A DNA stretch of 64,000 bases from Aurantiacibacter suaedae (GTDB taxonomy: Bacteria; Pseudomonadota; Alphaproteobacteria; Sphingomonadales; Sphingomonadaceae), in contig NZ_SKCG01000002.1 of assembly GCF_005434915.1 (NCBI RefSeq), positions 682,948 to 746,947 of the forward strand. The letters run 5' to 3'. A program made the translations under genes and the position numbers. Shown here piece by piece: positions 31,138 through 40,605 of the stretch. Under the pieces are notes generated by a model, which was not told where the DNA came from, did not search any database, and saw nothing but the letters and a program-made list of their open reading frames with translations. Numbering within the stretch: the first letter of the stretch is position 1; the number at the start of each line of letters is the position of its first letter.

Positions 31138-31635
31138 TCAGCCGAAGGCGGGCGCGAAGCTGACAGTCGCCTCGGGAACAGCCGCGCCAAAGCTTTTGAC
31201 CTGAAGGTAATCGGCCAATTCGCCTTTCAGCCGCAGCGGCGTGTGTTGGGCAAAGCCGAAGCGGCTGTAAAGCTGTGGATCGCCCAGAACGGTGATCCCC
31301 TTCGCTCCCATTTTCCTTATCGCGGCCTCGCCCGCTTCGGTCAGCGCGCGACCAATGCCTTCCTTCTGTCGCGTCGGCGCGACGCTGATAGGGCCGAGGA
31401 GCATCCAGCCATCATCGCCAGTGGACAGGTGCGCGCGCGAATAGGTGACCTGGCCGATAATCTCGCCGCCATCTTCCGCCACCAGCGAAAGCAGCAAATC
31501 CTCATCGCGTCGCAGGCGCGCGATCATCTCGGCCTCGCTGCCATCGGAATGAGGATGCCCGGCGAAAGCGCGCTGCGTGAGGGCGGCGATTGCCGCTTCG
31601 TCGCCAGCGCGTTCCGGGCGGATGGTCCAACTCAC
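31138..31635 (-). CDS. GNAT family N-acetyltransferase
   Basis: 165 residues starting at GTG 31635. The acetyl-CoA-binding motif is in LLGPISVAPTRQKEGIGRAL, followed by the typical GDPQLYSRFGF turn of the YhbS-like subgroup. The acceptor is unknown. The start overlaps the ribA stop as GTGA, so it is the third gene of an xthA-ribA-acetyltransferase run. Confidence 0.88.
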   Translation of the reverse strand: MSWTIRPERAGDEAAIAALTQRAFAGHPHSDGSEAEMIARLRRDEDLLLSLVAEDGGEIIGQVTYSRAHLSTGDDGWMLLGPISVAPTRQKEGIGRALTEAGEAAIRKMGAKGITVLGDPQLYSRFGFAQHTPLRLKGELADYLQVKSFGAAVPEATVSFAPAFG

Positions 31636-32744
31636 CGCAACAGGTGCCCGGCCTTATCGCGCTTGGTGTCGAGATAGTAAGCGTTGTGCGGATTCGCGGG
31701 CAACTGGTGCGGCACGCGTTCTTTCACCGTCACCCCGGCGGCTTCGAGCGCGGCAACTTTCTCCGGGTTGTTGGTCATCAGCCGCACCGCGTTCACGCCC
31801 ATCAGTTCGAGCATCCTCGCCGCGACCGGAAAGTCACGGGCTTCCTCGGGCAGGCCGAGGCGGCGGTTGGCCTCCAGCGTGTCATGGCCGTCATCTTGCA
31901 GGTGATAGGCGCGCAGCTTGTTGATGATGCCGATCCCGCGCCCCTCTTGCCTCAGATAGAGCACCGCGCCCCAGCCGCCTCGCGCGGCCTCATCGGCCAT
32001 GGCTGCCAGCGCCGCATCAAGCTGCGGGCCGCAGTCGCACTTGAGGCTGGAGAACACGTCGCCGGTCAGGCATTCGGAGTGCAGGCGCACCAGTGGCACC
32101 TTGCCCCCATCCTGCTCGCCGAGCACCAGCGCGACATGTTCGCGCAGGTCATCGGCGCTGCGGAAGGCGATGATGCGCGCGTGCTCGCTGGCGTGGATCG
32201 GCAGGCGAGCGCGGGTGGCGATGGTGAGCGAGGCGGGGTCGGCGAAGGCGGCAAGGTCGCCCGCTTCAAGCGAAACCGGCTCGCCGCCATGCTCGGGAGC
32301 AACCATGAATGCCGGAAGAATCCCCGCGATCCGCGCAAGTTCGAGCGCCACCTCGGCCTCGCGCCGCCAGGGCAGCTCTTCGGCAAGGAAAGGCCCCTTC
32401 ATCGGCCTGTCGAGATCAAGCGAGGGGTCGACTACGGGCAGCGCGGATTCCAGATCAAGTGGTTCGCCGGCGCGTATGAGCACCGGGTCGCTGCCCCGCG
32501 CGGCCTCGCGCTGGTTGGTGAGCCGCAGAGTCTCCGCCCGCGCGGTCGAGATCAGCAGGCGCGACGCGCTTGCCGCCGGAGCGAGCCCGGTCTCGATCGG
32601 CAGCAGTATCGGCGCGCCATCGATCGCTATCGGCCAGCCGTGGCGCAGGGCATCGACCGCCTGCGCCGCGCGGCGGGAAGGCGATGGGCTGCTCAGAGCG
32701 CGAACTCCGTTATGATCGGCACGTGGTCGCTCGGCTTTTCCCAC
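31632..32744 (-). CDS. ribA: GTP cyclohydrolase II with degenerate DHBP-synthase-like N-terminus
   Basis: The catalytic domain has the zinc set in LHSECLTGDVFSSLKCDCG and GTP-binding YLRQEGRGIGIINK. It opens GTP for riboflavin synthesis. Ahead of it about 150 residues resemble the RibB half of RibBA (AVDALRHGWPIAI, ELARIAGILPAF) but lack the acidic DDEDRENEGD-like catalytic motif, so this half should be inactive. No ATG fits. The interval uses an in-frame GTG at 32744 (370 residues), but a CTG at 32696 overlapping the xthA stop as CTGA, with GGAG 8 nt upstream, is a better start (354 residues). Confidence 0.9.
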   Translation of the reverse strand: MGKAERPRADHNGVRALSSPSPSRRAAQAVDALRHGWPIAIDGAPILLPIETGLAPAASASRLLISTARAETLRLTNQREAARGSDPVLIRAGEPLDLESALPVVDPSLDLDRPMKGPFLAEELPWRREAEVALELARIAGILPAFMVAPEHGGEPVSLEAGDLAAFADPASLTIATRARLPIHASEHARIIAFRSADDLREHVALVLGEQDGGKVPLVRLHSECLTGDVFSSLKCDCGPQLDAALAAMADEAARGGWGAVLYLRQEGRGIGIINKLRAYHLQDDGHDTLEANRRLGLPEEARDFPVAARMLELMGVNAVRLMTNNPEKVAALEAAGVTVKERVPHQLPANPHNAYYLDTKRDKAGHLLR

Positions 32745-33496
32745 TCGCGGGTGTGTTCGGCGATGGTGTGCCCTGTGCTCTTCGCCGCAAGATCGGGCGA
32801 GGCCCACATGTGATCTAGGCGGCGCCCACGATCCTTGCCCTGCCAGTAGGTGCGGTAAGACCACCAGGTGTAGTTGCGCTCGGGTGCCGGGATATGTTTG
32901 CGGCCAAGGTCCACCCACTCGTGCGCCGCTTGCAACTTGCCGAGCGTCTCCACCTCAATCGGCGTGTGGCTGACCACCTTCCGCAGCGCCTTGTGGTCGT
33001 AAACGTCGCAATCGAGCGGGGCGATATTGAAATCGCCCACCAGCAGCGTGGGGCGCTCGATGCCTTCCGACCAGCGCGTCATCCGCCCAATAAAGTCCAG
33101 CTTCTGGCCGAATTTCGGGTTCTTCTCGCGGTCGGGCAGATCGCCGCCGGCGGGAATATAGACGTTTTCGAGAACCAGCCCCTCGGCAGGCCCGAGCAGC
33201 TCCACACCTACATGGCGCGCCTCGCCGTTATCCTGCCAGTCGTGCCGGGCATAGTCGCGCAAAGGAATGCGGCTGACTGTCGCCACGCCGTGGTAGCCCT
33301 TCTGGCCGGTCAGCGCGATGTGCTCGTAGCCGAGGTCGACGAAGGCCTGCCGCGGGAACAGGTGCTCCATGCACTTGATCTCCTGCAGGCACAGCACGTC
33401 GGGCGCGTTCTCGGCTAGGAAGCGGGCCACCTGCGGCATACGCAGGCGCACCGAGTTGATGTTCCAGCTGGCGACGGAAAGGGTGGGGGCAGACAT
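32693..33496 (-). CDS. xthA: Exodeoxyribonuclease III
   Basis: 267 residues from ATG 33496 (MSAPTLSVASWNINSVR). The endonuclease/exonuclease/phosphatase fold motifs are LCLQEIKC with the metal-binding Glu, LLVGDFNIAP with the catalytic Asp and Asn, and SDHVPI with the catalytic His. It removes 3' blocks and cuts abasic DNA. The stop overlaps the probable CTG start of ribA. Confidence 0.96.
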   Translation of the reverse strand: MSAPTLSVASWNINSVRLRMPQVARFLAENAPDVLCLQEIKCMEHLFPRQAFVDLGYEHIALTGQKGYHGVATVSRIPLRDYARHDWQDNGEARHVGVELLGPAEGLVLENVYIPAGGDLPDREKNPKFGQKLDFIGRMTRWSEGIERPTLLVGDFNIAPLDCDVYDHKALRKVVSHTPIEVETLGKLQAAHEWVDLGRKHIPAPERNYTWWSYRTYWQGKDRGRRLDHMWASPDLAAKSTGHTIAEHTREWEKPSDHVPIITEFAL

Positions 33497-33562
33497 GGCC
33501 AAGGGCTTTAGGTCGGCATTGGCCGGGCGACAAGCCGGGTGCCAGGTCTGGCTGGACGACGG

Positions 33563-33611
33563 GCAAGAAAAACCCCCGTCCCGGGGGCGGTGAGACGGGG
33601 GTTCGTTCTTG
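33563..33611 (-). terminator. Strong intrinsic terminator for leftward transcripts
   Basis: AACCCCCGTC and GACGGGGGTT form a perfect 10-bp GC stem around a 13-nt loop, and a second arm pair (GCAAGAA / TTCTTGC) flanks it with a small internal loop. On the minus strand the stem is followed by TTTTTCTT. It lies about 170 bp after the lolA stop and ahead of xthA, so it ends the rpmG-lolA transcript. Confidence 0.8.
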
Positions 33612-33781
33612 CGTTCGTCACGCAGGCAAGCAGGCCGTAATTCAGACGGAGGGTCAACAGGGGGGAGAAACCCGCCGATCAGCCGTGCTTGCAGAAATAG
33701 ATATAGGTCTAGCTGTCTGTCGCGCCAATGAACGGAACGCGCATTTTGTCGCTTCTATACAACTGCTGGACCCTGAGGTGT

Positions 33782-34450
33782 TCAGCCCGGGCGACGAGTG
33801 CGGCGGCGCGGATCGCGATAGGTGAAGGTGGAGTTGCTCACCGCCATGCCAAAGCGTTGGTTGCTGAGGCGCACCGTAGTGCGCGTGTTCTGCGCATCGA
33901 GCGCGACCCAGCTTGTGAGTTGCAACCCGCCCGGTGCCGAGGCGTTGCGGACGAACACCAGCGTCATGGTGCCATATTCGGGGCGAGATGGATCGCTCAC
34001 CTCTATGCTGATCACGTTGCGATTGGTGGTGGGCAGCAGCTTGCCGAAGCGGCGCACGTCGCGATTCGGATCAAGCAATGCGCCGAGCGGCGAATTGGTG
34101 ATCGGCCAGCGTTCGAGCTGCTGTACGTCATAGTCCACCAGCGTCAGTGCGCTGCCGTCGGAAACCACCAGCATGTTCACATCGTCGGAATATTCGAACC
34201 GGATGCGACCCGGATTCTTGAGGGTAAGTTTTCCGCGCAGAGTTTGGCCATTGCGACCGGTCTGAGTGAAATCGGCCTTCATCGTGGTGATGCCGCGCAG
34301 GGCGGCCACGGCGCGGTCGAGATCGTCCTGCCGCGACTGGGCGCTGGCGGGGGCCGCAGCGAGCACGGCGGCGGCGGGAAGCGCACAGGCAAAAGCCGCC
34401 GCGAAAGCGGCGGCCAGTGGCTTGCGACGGAATTGGATCAAGCTGTTCAT
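33782..34450 (-). CDS. lolA: Outer-membrane lipoprotein carrier LolA-like protein
   Basis: 222 residues from ATG 34450. The signal peptide covers about 1-37 (ending ASAQ), then the LolA half-barrel with MKADFTQTGRNGQTLRGKL, the RIRFEYSDD strand and LGALLDPNRDV. It should ferry lipoproteins through the periplasm to the outer membrane. The 78-bp gap after rpmG holds two exact CAGTTCA repeats, so the gene has its own promoter. A strong terminator follows. Confidence 0.88.
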   Translation of the reverse strand: MNSLIQFRRKPLAAAFAAAFACALPAAAVLAAAPASAQSRQDDLDRAVAALRGITTMKADFTQTGRNGQTLRGKLTLKNPGRIRFEYSDDVNMLVVSDGSALTLVDYDVQQLERWPITNSPLGALLDPNRDVRRFGKLLPTTNRNVISIEVSDPSRPEYGTMTLVFVRNASAPGGLQLTSWVALDAQNTRTTVRLSNQRFGMAVSNSTFTYRDPRRRTRRPG

Positions 34451-34475
34451 GCGGTGTTTCCTAGTGGTTCCGCAT

Positions 34476-34493
34476 TGAACTGTCACTGAACTG
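34476..34493. promoter_or_regulatory. Direct repeat CAGTTCA-N4-CAGTTCA upstream of lolA
   Basis: On the minus strand two perfect 7-bp repeats are 11 bp apart, one helical turn, ending 26 bp before the lolA ATG. That geometry is typical of sites for OmpR/PhoB-type response regulators, which bind head to tail. The regulator is unknown. Confidence 0.4.
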
Positions 34494-34528
34494 CTGAGGT
34501 TCCCCAGCGTTAAGGTTCAGCCGTCAGC

Positions 34529-34696
34529 TTACTTGATCTTGCCTTCCTTGTACTCGACGTGCTTCTTCGCCACGGGATCGTACTTGCGGAAGGTGAACTT
34601 CTCGGTGTGGTTGCGCGGGTTCTTCTTGGTCACGTAGAAGTGGCCGGTCCCGGCGGTCGAGTTCAGGCGGATCTTGATGGTTGCAGGCTTCGCCAT
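34529..34696 (-). CDS. rpmG: 50S ribosomal protein L33
   Basis: 55 residues starting at ATG 34696 ([18 protein letters not shown]), with [20 protein letters not shown] and a basic C-terminus (EYKEGKIK). It is of the type without the zinc-binding CxxC pair, and full length. It is the small-subunit partner of none and belongs to the large subunit near the tRNA exit site. It is followed by lolA after 78 bp. Confidence 0.97.
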   Translation of the reverse strand: MAKPATIKIRLNSTAGTGHFYVTKKNPRNHTEKFTFRKYDPVAKKHVEYKEGKIK

Positions 34697-34820
34697 GGTC
34701 TTGCTCTCAAAGGTTTGATGGGGCCAGGGCGGCCCGAAAACAAAGGGGCGACGCCAGAGCGCCGCCCGTTGATCGCGGCCCATGGTGGAGAATCGCATCT
34801 GAGTCAAGCATTGGCGTGCT

Positions 34821-35225
34821 TCACCAGTCGATCTTGCCGCGCATTTCCTTCTTCGCGCCATGCGCTTTTTTCGACTTCAGCCGCTGAGTTTTGCCGACGC
34901 GGTTGACCCGTGTCTTGGCGCGCTTCTTCGGTTCCTTCAGCGCTTGCTCGATCATCGCCGCGAGTCGTTCGCGCGCCTCACGGCGGTTGGCTTCCTGCGT
35001 GCGGTGGCTGCGCACGTCGAGAATGATGTCGCCGCTCGCGCTCATCCGGCTGCCTGCCAGCGCTTTCAGCCGGTGGAACACCGCCGGGGTGAGGCCGAGC
35101 GCGTAGATATTCACGCGCAGCTGCACGGCGGTCGCCACCTTGTTGACGTTCTGCCCACCGGGACCGGAGGCGGCGATGAAGCTTTCCTGCGCCTGCGCCA
35201 TGGCCCGATCGATGATCGCGCCCAT
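34821..35225 (-). CDS. arfB: Peptidyl-tRNA hydrolase ArfB (YaeJ) ribosome-rescue factor
   Basis: 134 residues from ATG 35225. The GGQ catalytic motif is at 23-25 in [14 protein letters not shown], and a basic, flexible tail ([20 protein letters not shown]) enters the empty mRNA channel. It frees ribosomes stalled on mRNAs without stop codons. It begins 4 bp after the RluA-type gene stop, so the two are one operon. Confidence 0.94.
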   Translation of the reverse strand: MGAIIDRAMAQAQESFIAASGPGGQNVNKVATAVQLRVNIYALGLTPAVFHRLKALAGSRMSASGDIILDVRSHRTQEANRREARERLAAMIEQALKEPKKRAKTRVNRVGKTQRLKSKKAHGAKKEMRGKIDW

Positions 35226-35229
35226 GGTG

Positions 35230-35880
35230 TCAGGCCCCCAGCTTCGCAAAGTCGGCGGGCAGCGGGGCTTCGGCGGTAATCGGGGTCTTGCCTTCGCGCT
35301 GTACCGTCAGGGCGCTGGCGTGGAGCATGGTGCGCCCGGCGCGCGCATCCTTATGGCCATAAACCGGATCGCCCAGCAGCGCCGCGCCAAGCCCCAGCTG
35401 CGCGTGAACGCGGATCTGGTGCGTGCGTCCGGTCTCGGGGCGGAATTCGACCAGTGTGAGGCCGCCGTCCAGCTCCTTGAGCTTGCGCCAATGGGTGACG
35501 GCGGGCTTGCCTTTCTTGGCCGCGATCATGCGCCAGCCCTTCTCGGCGCTGCTGATCTTGGAAAGCGACAGCGCAATGGTGCCCTCTTCCTCGTCCAGCG
35601 AGCGCGCGACGATGCCGAGATAGACCTTGCCGACCAGCCGCTGCTCGAAAGCGGCGGCGAAGCGGACGTGGGCCTTGGCATTGCGAGCCAGGAGCAGGCA
35701 GCCAGAGGTGTCGGTGTCGAGCCGGTGGACCGGGCTCGGCTCGCGCTGGAAGCCTAGGCGCAGGGTCGACAGCTCTTTCACCAGCGCGTGGCCGCCCTTG
35801 CGCGGAATGTCGATGGGTAGGCCGGCGGGCTTGTCGATCACAAGCGCTTCGCCGTCTTCGTAGAGAATGGGGATGTTCAT
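35230..35880 (-). CDS. RluA family pseudouridine synthase
   Basis: 216 residues. The catalytic motif HRLDTDTSGCLLLARN contains the active-site Asp, followed by VYLGIVAR and RTHQIRVHAQLG. It lacks an N-terminal S4 domain, as in the RluA/TruC-type short forms. It isomerises uridine in rRNA or tRNA; the exact site cannot be read. arfB follows after 4 bp. Confidence 0.9.
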   Translation of the reverse strand: MNIPILYEDGEALVIDKPAGLPIDIPRKGGHALVKELSTLRLGFQREPSPVHRLDTDTSGCLLLARNAKAHVRFAAAFEQRLVGKVYLGIVARSLDEEEGTIALSLSKISSAEKGWRMIAAKKGKPAVTHWRKLKELDGGLTLVEFRPETGRTHQIRVHAQLGLGAALLGDPVYGHKDARAGRTMLHASALTVQREGKTPITAEAPLPADFAKLGA

Positions 35881-35952
35881 ATCGGAAGGCCCCTTACACC
35901 TCTCGGCGCGAACTTGTCGAAGGATTGTCCGTGTTCGCGCAGAAAGGGAGCC

Positions 35953-37131
35953 TTAGCTCAGCGCCGATTCGATCCGCCGCAGGGCTTCGCTCAGCACCTC
36001 TTCGCTCGCGGCAAAGCTGATGCGGAAACCGTTGCCACCGCCAAAAGCGCTGGCCGAGACCACCGCCACGCCATGCTCCAGCAGGTGCAGCGCCAGCTTG
36101 GTATCGTCGCCGTCGAAGCGCTCCATCAGCGGTGTCGCGTCGATGAAGCAGTAGAACGCGCCATCGGGAACGGGGGCCGAGAGGCCGGGGATGGCGTTGA
36201 TCGCCGAGACCACCAGATCGCGCCGCTGACGGAAGGTCTCGCGCCATTCGGTGAGGAAGTCCTGCGGCCCTTCGAGCGCGGCGACGGCGGCAGCCTGACT
36301 GGTCGCGGCGGGGTTGCCCGAGGAATTGCTTTGCAGCTTGCCCATGGCGTCGATCAGCCACTTCGGGCCGGTCGCAAGGCCGATGCGAAAGCCCGTCATC
36401 GCGTGGCTCTTAGAAACACCCGAGATCGTGCAGATGCGGTCGGCCAGATCGGGGCATAGGTTGGCGAGCGTGGCGTGCGGTTCGCCGGTGTAGTTGAGCG
36501 GGGCGTAGATATCGTCGCTCAGCACCATCACCTGCGGGTGGCGGCGCAGTACCTCGGCGATACCGAGCAGCATCGCGGCGGGATAGACCGCGCCGGTAGG
36601 GTTGCCCGGACTGCCGAGGATGACCCAGTTGGTGCGCGGGGTAATCAGCGCTTCGAGCTGGGCGGGGCGGAAACAGAAATTGTCCTTGGCGCAGGTCATT
36701 AGCGGCACCACCGTGCCCCCGGCAAAGCGCACCATCTGCGGATAGCTGACCCACCAGGGCGCGGGCACGATCACCTCGTCGCCTGCCGAAACGGTGGCGC
36801 AGATCGCTTCGAACAGCGCTTGCTTGCCCCCGGCACTGACGATCACCTGCGCCGGATCGGTTGCAATGCCGAGATCGCGTTCGAAGTGAAGCGTCGCGGC
36901 CTGGCGCAGGCGGGCGGTGCCCATCACGGCGGTGTAGCGCGTGTCGCCCGCATCGAGCGAGGCCTTGGCCGCCTCGATCACATGGGCGGGAGTGTTGAAG
37001 TCGGGCTCGCCCACCGAAAGCGAGATGATGTCGCGGCCCTCGGCGCGCAGTTCCATCGCGCGGTCGGTCATTACGGTGGTGGGCGAGGCTTCGATCCGCG
37101 AAAGCGCGGCGCTGAGCGGGGGCGTGGTCAT
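35953..37131 (-). CDS. Class I pyridoxal-phosphate aminotransferase (aspartate type)
   Basis: 392 residues. The N-terminus binds substrate (ISLSVGEPDFNTP), the PLP lysine is in SGVSKSHAMTGFRIG, and the arginine for the carboxylate is in GFRISFAASEEVL. It fits aspartate/aromatic transaminases of subgroup I-alpha/beta, with probable roles in aspartate or phenylalanine metabolism. The start overlaps the pabBC stop as ATGA, a translationally coupled pair. Typical of the family in length. Confidence 0.92.
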   Translation of the reverse strand: MTTPPLSAALSRIEASPTTVMTDRAMELRAEGRDIISLSVGEPDFNTPAHVIEAAKASLDAGDTRYTAVMGTARLRQAATLHFERDLGIATDPAQVIVSAGGKQALFEAICATVSAGDEVIVPAPWWVSYPQMVRFAGGTVVPLMTCAKDNFCFRPAQLEALITPRTNWVILGSPGNPTGAVYPAAMLLGIAEVLRRHPQVMVLSDDIYAPLNYTGEPHATLANLCPDLADRICTISGVSKSHAMTGFRIGLATGPKWLIDAMGKLQSNSSGNPAATSQAAAVAALEGPQDFLTEWRETFRQRRDLVVSAINAIPGLSAPVPDGAFYCFIDATPLMERFDGDDTKLALHLLEHGVAVVSASAFGGGNGFRISFAASEEVLSEALRRIESALS

Positions 37132-38927
37132 GAGTGGAGCTGTGCCTTCATCAGCCCGCGCACCGAATTGCCAAGCAGGAATCCGTCCGCAAGGTCGTCT
37201 AGCGTCAGCTCGGCCTCTTTGGCGCGGCCCTGCTCGATCAGCGCGCGGCGCAGCACGCCGGGCAACAGGCCGAGATGCAGCGGCGGGGTGAGCAGCTTAC
37301 CACCGCGTTCGACGAAGATGTTGGAGAAGCAGCCTTCGGTGATCAACCCGTCGTCACGCACGAACAGAGCCTCGTGCGCCCCGGTAGCGGCGGCAACCTT
37401 GCGCGCATCGTCGTAAAAGCCGCGGTCAGTTGTTTTGTGGCGCAGACGCCAGTCGCCGGTGACCACGGGCAGCGGCAGCGCCACGCACAGTTGCGGGTCG
37501 GCGGGCGCAGTGGTGCCGAGTTCCTGCGCCTCGAAGGCCAGCGCCCCGCCGCGCGAGAGCAACATCCGCAGCTTGGCCGGGGTCTCCAATTCGAAGCACA
37601 GCGCCTGAATGCGGTTGCGCGCCTCGTGCCGGTCGAAGGCGAAGCCTAGTGCCTTGGCGCTGGCCCCGATTCGCTCGATGTGCAGGTCCAGATATTCGAT
37701 GCCGCTTTCGGGATCGAAGCGCATCGATTCGATCAGGTCGTGCCCGCCCGCCGGGCCGCGCACGAAAGCACCTTTCACGAGGCATTCGCGCCATTCGGCC
37801 ATGGCTTCGCTATCGGCAACGATGGCTCCGCCTACGCCGAGCACGGCCTTGTGGCGCTGGTTCTCGCCGGGGGTGAGCCGCACGGTGCGGATGGCTACGT
37901 TGAAGGCGGCGTCCCCGCCCGGCCCGATCCGTCCGATCGCGCCGCAGTACGGCCCGCGCGCGTCGCGCTCCACTTCGTCGATCAGCTCCATCGCGCGGAT
38001 TTTCGGCGCGCCGGTGATCGAGCCGCAGGGATAGACCGCCCGCAGCAGGTCAACCGCGCTCTTGCCCGGCAAGAGCTGCGCGCGCACGGTCGAAACCATG
38101 GTGTGAACAGTGGGATAGGTCTCGATCGCAAAGGGCTGCTCGACCTCGACGCTGCCCGCTTCCGATACCCTGCTGATGTCGTTGCGCATCAGGTCGAGGA
38201 TCATCAGGTTCTCGGCCTTGTCCTTCACCGAGGCGGCGAGTTCCGCGGCGAGTGCGGCATCTTCCTCGGGCGCCGCGCCGCGCGGGCGGGTGCCCTTCAT
38301 CGGCTTCAGCTTTACCGCGCCGCTTTTCAGCGTGAAGAACAGCTCGGGGCTGAACGAGAGCAGCCAGTCCGACCCGTCGAACACCAGCCCGCCATAGCCC
38401 GCCGCCGCCGTGGGGCGGATCGCGGCATAGAGTGCCAGCGGATCGCCCTGTGCCGGGCCTGCCAGCGGCATGGTGAGATTAGCCTGATAGATATCGCCCG
38501 CGCGGATCGCCTCCTGCAGGCGCTCGAACGCCTGGCAATAGGCCCCGGTCGAAACCTGCGGTTCGAGCGGCCCGATCGAGGCGCTGCCCTCGGCCTGCGC
38601 CGCAAGCCAAACTTCGACCTCGCCCGCCGGAATCACCTCGGGCTCGTCAAACAGGCCGAACCACACCAGCGGCCCGGCGGCGCCTGCGCGCGAAGGTGCC
38701 CGCGCGGCAAGCTTGCTTTCCAGAGCCAGACCGGCCTCGTAAGCGAGGTAGCCGACCAGATGCCCGCCGTGTTCGCTGCGCGCCTTCTCCGCCGCTGCGA
38801 GCGTTTCCATCACCTGCTGCGGCCGCCGCGCCACGAACACCTCGCGCGGGGCGGAAAACAGCTGGGCATCGCTCGCGCCCGAGTTGCGGGCATCGTCAAG
38901 CAGGACAAAGGGTTGGCTGCGGTCCAT
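37128..38927 (-). CDS. pabB: Aminodeoxychorismate synthase component I fused to lyase (PabB-PabC)
   Basis: 599 residues. Residues 1-370 are the chorismate-binding domain with MKGTRPRG, MILDLMRNDISRV and PCGSITGAPKIRAMELI. From about 390 is an aminotransferase class IV domain (FDPESGIEYLDLHIER, then EGCFSNIFVE, and LLPGVLRRALIEQG). Together they make 4-aminobenzoate for folate from chorismate. The glutaminase PabA is not in the window. It starts a coupled pair with the aminotransferase gene. Confidence 0.93.
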   Translation of the reverse strand: MDRSQPFVLLDDARNSGASDAQLFSAPREVFVARRPQQVMETLAAAEKARSEHGGHLVGYLAYEAGLALESKLAARAPSRAGAAGPLVWFGLFDEPEVIPAGEVEVWLAAQAEGSASIGPLEPQVSTGAYCQAFERLQEAIRAGDIYQANLTMPLAGPAQGDPLALYAAIRPTAAAGYGGLVFDGSDWLLSFSPELFFTLKSGAVKLKPMKGTRPRGAAPEEDAALAAELAASVKDKAENLMILDLMRNDISRVSEAGSVEVEQPFAIETYPTVHTMVSTVRAQLLPGKSAVDLLRAVYPCGSITGAPKIRAMELIDEVERDARGPYCGAIGRIGPGGDAAFNVAIRTVRLTPGENQRHKAVLGVGGAIVADSEAMAEWRECLVKGAFVRGPAGGHDLIESMRFDPESGIEYLDLHIERIGASAKALGFAFDRHEARNRIQALCFELETPAKLRMLLSRGGALAFEAQELGTTAPADPQLCVALPLPVVTGDWRLRHKTTDRGFYDDARKVAAATGAHEALFVRDDGLITEGCFSNIFVERGGKLLTPPLHLGLLPGVLRRALIEQGRAKEAELTLDDLADGFLLGNSVRGLMKAQLHS

Positions 38928-39030
38928 CGCGCCTCATCTAACGTGTTCGCGGTGTAAGTCTATCGCTTGACCGCAAGGGGCACCCCCGCCAGTTTCCCGC
39001 TCCAGCGCGCGGTTAACGATCGGAAGCGAC

Positions 39031-40605
39031 ATGGATGACATCTTTATCGGCAAGGATCTGGCGGGCGGCAGGCAGGCGCTTAACCTTGCGCGGGCCAACC
39101 GCCACGGGCTGATCGCGGGCGCGACCGGTACCGGCAAGACCGTGACCTTGCAGGGCCTTGCCGAAAGCTTCTCCGCCGTGGGCGTGCCGGTGTTTCTCGC
39201 CGATGTGAAGGGCGACCTTTCGGGCATCGCCATGCCTGGATCTCCGACTTTCAAACATGCCGACAAGCTGGAAAGCCGCGCGAAGGAACTGGGCATGGAT
39301 GACTATGCCTATTCGGATAATCCGGTGGTGTTCTGGGATCTTTACGGCGAGCAGGGCCACCCGATCCGCACGACGATCACCGAGATGGGCCCGCTGCTGC
39401 TCGCCCGCCTGCTTGACCTGAACGAGACGCAGGAAGGCGTGCTCCAGATCGTGTTCCGCTATGCCGACGAGAACAGGCTGTTGTTGCTCGACTTCGCGGA
39501 CCTGCGCGCAATCCTGGCGTGGGCCTACGATAATGCCAGCGAGCTTTCGGGGCTATATGGCAATGTGTCGAAGCAGTCGGTCGGGGCGATCCAGCGCCAG
39601 CTCTTGAGCTTCGAGGCGCAGGGGGCCGACCACTTCTTCGGCGAACCCGCGCTCGAAATCGACGATTTTCTGACGCTGGACGAGCAGGGGCGCGGCATGA
39701 TCAACGTGCTCGCCGCCGACAAGCTGATGAGCAGCCCCAAGCTCTATGCCACCTTCCTGCTGTGGCTGCTGGCCGAGCTGTTCGAGACGCTGCCCGAAGT
39801 GGGCGATCCGGAAAAGCCCAAGCTGGTGTTCTTTTTCGACGAGGCGCACCTCTTATTCAACGATGCCCCCAAGGCTTTGCAGGATACCATCGAACGGGTG
39901 GTTCGCCTGATCCGCTCAAAGGGCGTGGGCGTCTATTTCGTGACGCAGAACCCGATCGATATTCCTGAGGAAATCGCCGGGCAGCTCGGCAACCGGGTGC
40001 AGCACGCGCTGCGCGCCTTCACCCCGAAGGACAAGCGCGCGATCAAGGCGGCGGCGGAGACCTTCCGCATCAACCCCGATCTCGATGTCGAGATCGCGAT
40101 CACCGAACTGCGCACCGGCGAGGCGCTGGTCTCGACGCTGGATGAGGACGGCGCCCCCACCATCGTCCAGCGCACGCTGATCAAGCCGCCGCGCTCGCGG
40201 CTGGGGCCGGTGAGTTCAAAGGAGCGAGCGAGTATCCAGTCGGTCAGCCCGCATCAGGGCGTCTATGACGAACGGATCGACCGTGAGAGCGCCGAGGAAC
40301 TGCTCGCCGCCAAGGCTGCCGATGCTGCCGAGACGGCGGAAGAGGTCGAGGAAAAGGGCCGTGAGGAGGTAAGCAAGCGGAGCCGCAAGAGCACCAGCAT
40401 CTGGGGCAAGGCGATGAAAAGTGCCGCCAGTGCCGCAGCAGGCTCTGCCGCCTCGGTGGCGGCGGCAGCGATTGTCGGCAAGAAAAGCCGGGCCAAGCCC
40501 GCTGCAACGGCCGCAAGCTCGGGATTGGGTTCGCTCGCCACCGACCTTGCGGGGCCGATTGCAGGCCGCTTCGTGCGCAACCTGATCGGCGGGCTGATGC
40601 GTTAG
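39031..40605 (+). CDS. HerA-like ATPase (DUF853 / YjgR family)
   Basis: 524 residues. The Walker A motif is [12 protein letters not shown] near residue 30, the Walker B region is [13 protein letters not shown], and an arginine-finger-type region follows ([14 protein letters not shown]). The C-terminus is Ala-rich and unstructured-looking. The family is of hexameric P-loop translocases related to HerA/FtsK; its bacterial function is not known. It faces the histidine kinase gene, overlapping by 4 bp at the 3' ends. Confidence 0.9.
   Translation: MDDIFIGKDLAGGRQALNLARANRHGLIAGATGTGKTVTLQGLAESFSAVGVPVFLADVKGDLSGIAMPGSPTFKHADKLESRAKELGMDDYAYSDNPVVFWDLYGEQGHPIRTTITEMGPLLLARLLDLNETQEGVLQIVFRYADENRLLLLDFADLRAILAWAYDNASELSGLYGNVSKQSVGAIQRQLLSFEAQGADHFFGEPALEIDDFLTLDEQGRGMINVLAADKLMSSPKLYATFLLWLLAELFETLPEVGDPEKPKLVFFFDEAHLLFNDAPKALQDTIERVVRLIRSKGVGVYFVTQNPIDIPEEIAGQLGNRVQHALRAFTPKDKRAIKAAAETFRINPDLDVEIAITELRTGEALVSTLDEDGAPTIVQRTLIKPPRSRLGPVSSKERASIQSVSPHQGVYDERIDRESAEELLAAKAADAAETAEEVEEKGREEVSKRSRKSTSIWGKAMKSAASAAAGSAASVAAAAIVGKKSRAKPAATAASSGLGSLATDLAGPIAGRFVRNLIGGLMR

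Noticed and set aside
33563-33611. The long inverted repeat as a mobile-element end or CRISPR-like repeat
   Set aside because: It is single, lies after lolA, and is followed by a T-run on the minus strand, so it is a terminator.
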